DNA of 13,986 nt from Syntrophomonadaceae bacterium. GTDB lineage: Bacteria; Bacillota; Dethiobacteria; DTU022. Positions 13,330 through 13,986 of the stretch are shown one piece after another. Position 1 is the stretch's first letter. The number at the start of each line of letters is the position of its first letter. The position numbers and the translations under genes were made by a program. The stretch lies in NCBI GenBank assembly GCA_003553895.1, contig PWFM01000070.1, forward strand, positions 1 to 13,986. Reading direction: 5' to 3'. The notes under the pieces were generated by a model, which ran no database searches, had not been told where the DNA came from, and worked only from the letters and a program-made list of their open reading frames with translations.

Positions 13330-13983
13330 ATGGGTTATGTTAATTTTACTTACTATGGCCATTCCATGTTTCATGCAGAAGATGCCAGGATTAACCTGGT
13401 CATTGATCCGTTTGGTGAAACTGTGGGCTATGATTTTCCGGCATTAGAAGCCAACTTGGTGCTTGTAAGTCATAATCACTTTGATCACAATAATGCAGAA
13501 ATGGTTAAAGGTGTTCGCCACGTTTTAAATAAAATCGAACCTTTCCCCTTCCTGATGGGCTCGGTTAGAATTGTTGGCTGCAGCTCGTATCATGATGATT
13601 ACCAGGGCAGGGACCGGGGAGATAACATTATTTTCAAGTGGAAAATGTCCGGATTAACTTTTGTGCACATGGGAGACTATGGTGAAGCAGGTTTGAGCTT
13701 GGAACAAGCGGAGTGTATTGCTGGAGCAGATGTGCTCATGATTCCGGTTGGCGGAGTGTCTACTATCAGCTGCAAAAAGGCATATGAAATTGCCGAAGCG
13801 CTTAATCCTTCTATAGTAATTCCTATGCATTACAAAACAAACTGCTGTAAGATGGATATTAATGATGCCGAAGAGTTTGTTTCTTTCTTTAATAATCCTG
13901 TTTTTCATCCTTCAACTATAACAATTTCATCCGATAAAATTCCTGATGAAACAGAGTTGTGGGTGCTTGAACCCCTCCATTGA
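13330..13983 (+). CDS. MBL-fold metal-dependent hydrolase (UlaG/UPF0173 type)
   Basis: The 217-residue protein is a stand-alone metallo-beta-lactamase-fold hydrolase of the UlaG/UPF0173-like (Lactamase_B_3) group. The metal site is complete: SHNHFDH (47-53), His88 in SSYHDDYQG, Asp115 in VHMGDYGEAG and His167 in VIPMHYKTN. The N-terminal YYGHSMF (8-14) and VIDPFGE segments are typical of the group, as is the short length. There is no signal peptide. Substrates vary widely in this family (UlaG acts on ascorbate-6-phosphate lactone; many members are uncharacterised), so none is assigned. The start ATG 13330 follows AAAGGAGGT (13312-13320); an upstream in-frame TTG at 13300 would put that site inside the gene. 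No promoter is clear just upstream, so it may share the transcript of the structured RNA. Confidence 0.9.
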   Translation: MGYVNFTYYGHSMFHAEDARINLVIDPFGETVGYDFPALEANLVLVSHNHFDHNNAEMVKGVRHVLNKIEPFPFLMGSVRIVGCSSYHDDYQGRDRGDNIIFKWKMSGLTFVHMGDYGEAGLSLEQAECIAGADVLMIPVGGVSTISCKKAYEIAEALNPSIVIPMHYKTNCCKMDINDAEEFVSFFNNPVFHPSTITISSDKIPDETELWVLEPLH

Positions 13984-13986
13984 ATC

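Overview
The window looks like a chromosomal piece of an anaerobic, spore-forming Firmicute (Clostridia; Peptococcaceae/Syntrophomonadales-like, inferred). The reasons are a complete stage V sporulation gene spoVS, a GerMN-domain lipoprotein, strong GGAGG ribosome sites before most genes, use of GTG and TTG starts, and consensus sigma-A promoters. No tRNA, rRNA, CRISPR array, integrase or complete transposase was found.

Layout. 1-851 (minus): N-terminal part of a multi-PAS sensor protein running off the left edge. 852-1290: spacer with a frame-broken gene remnant and a possible 20-codon leader ORF. 1291-2064 (plus): lipoprotein with InlB-like and GerMN domains. 2172-3074 (plus): acetamidase/formamidase family enzyme. 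3082-3337: MITE-like element with near-perfect 29-bp terminal inverted repeats. 7155-3341 (minus): a sulfur operon of SLC13-type permease, CstB-like persulfide dioxygenase/rhodanese, and a YeeE/YedE thiosulfate transporter split into two genes; the last three genes overlap by 1-4 nt. 8359-7454 (minus): DUF362 protein with its own terminator. 8646-8906 (plus): spoVS. 9524-9117 (minus): YccF membrane protein. 9687-10487 (plus): membrane-anchored VanX-like D-Ala-D-Ala dipeptidase. 12488-10515 (minus): a 657-residue fusion of a GshB-like ATP-grasp ligase and an N-formylglutamate-amidohydrolase-like domain, behind a perfect TTGACA/17/TATAAT promoter. About 12847-13155 (plus): a GC-rich, promoter-driven structured RNA of about 310 nt closed by a perfect 9-bp long-range helix. 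13330-13983 (plus): UlaG/UPF0173-type metallo-hydrolase.

How the genes fit together. The 3.3-7.2 kb operon is a coherent reactive-sulfur unit: persulfide is oxidised or transferred by the CstB-like enzyme, and thiosulfate or related anions cross the membrane through the split YeeE and perhaps the SLC13 permease. The other genes are mostly single transcription units. The two most unusual items are the ATP-grasp/amidohydrolase fusion, which joins an amide-forming and an amide-breaking domain in one chain, and the unassigned structured RNA at 12.85-13.16 kb. Both are recognised from sequence only; no database search was possible.
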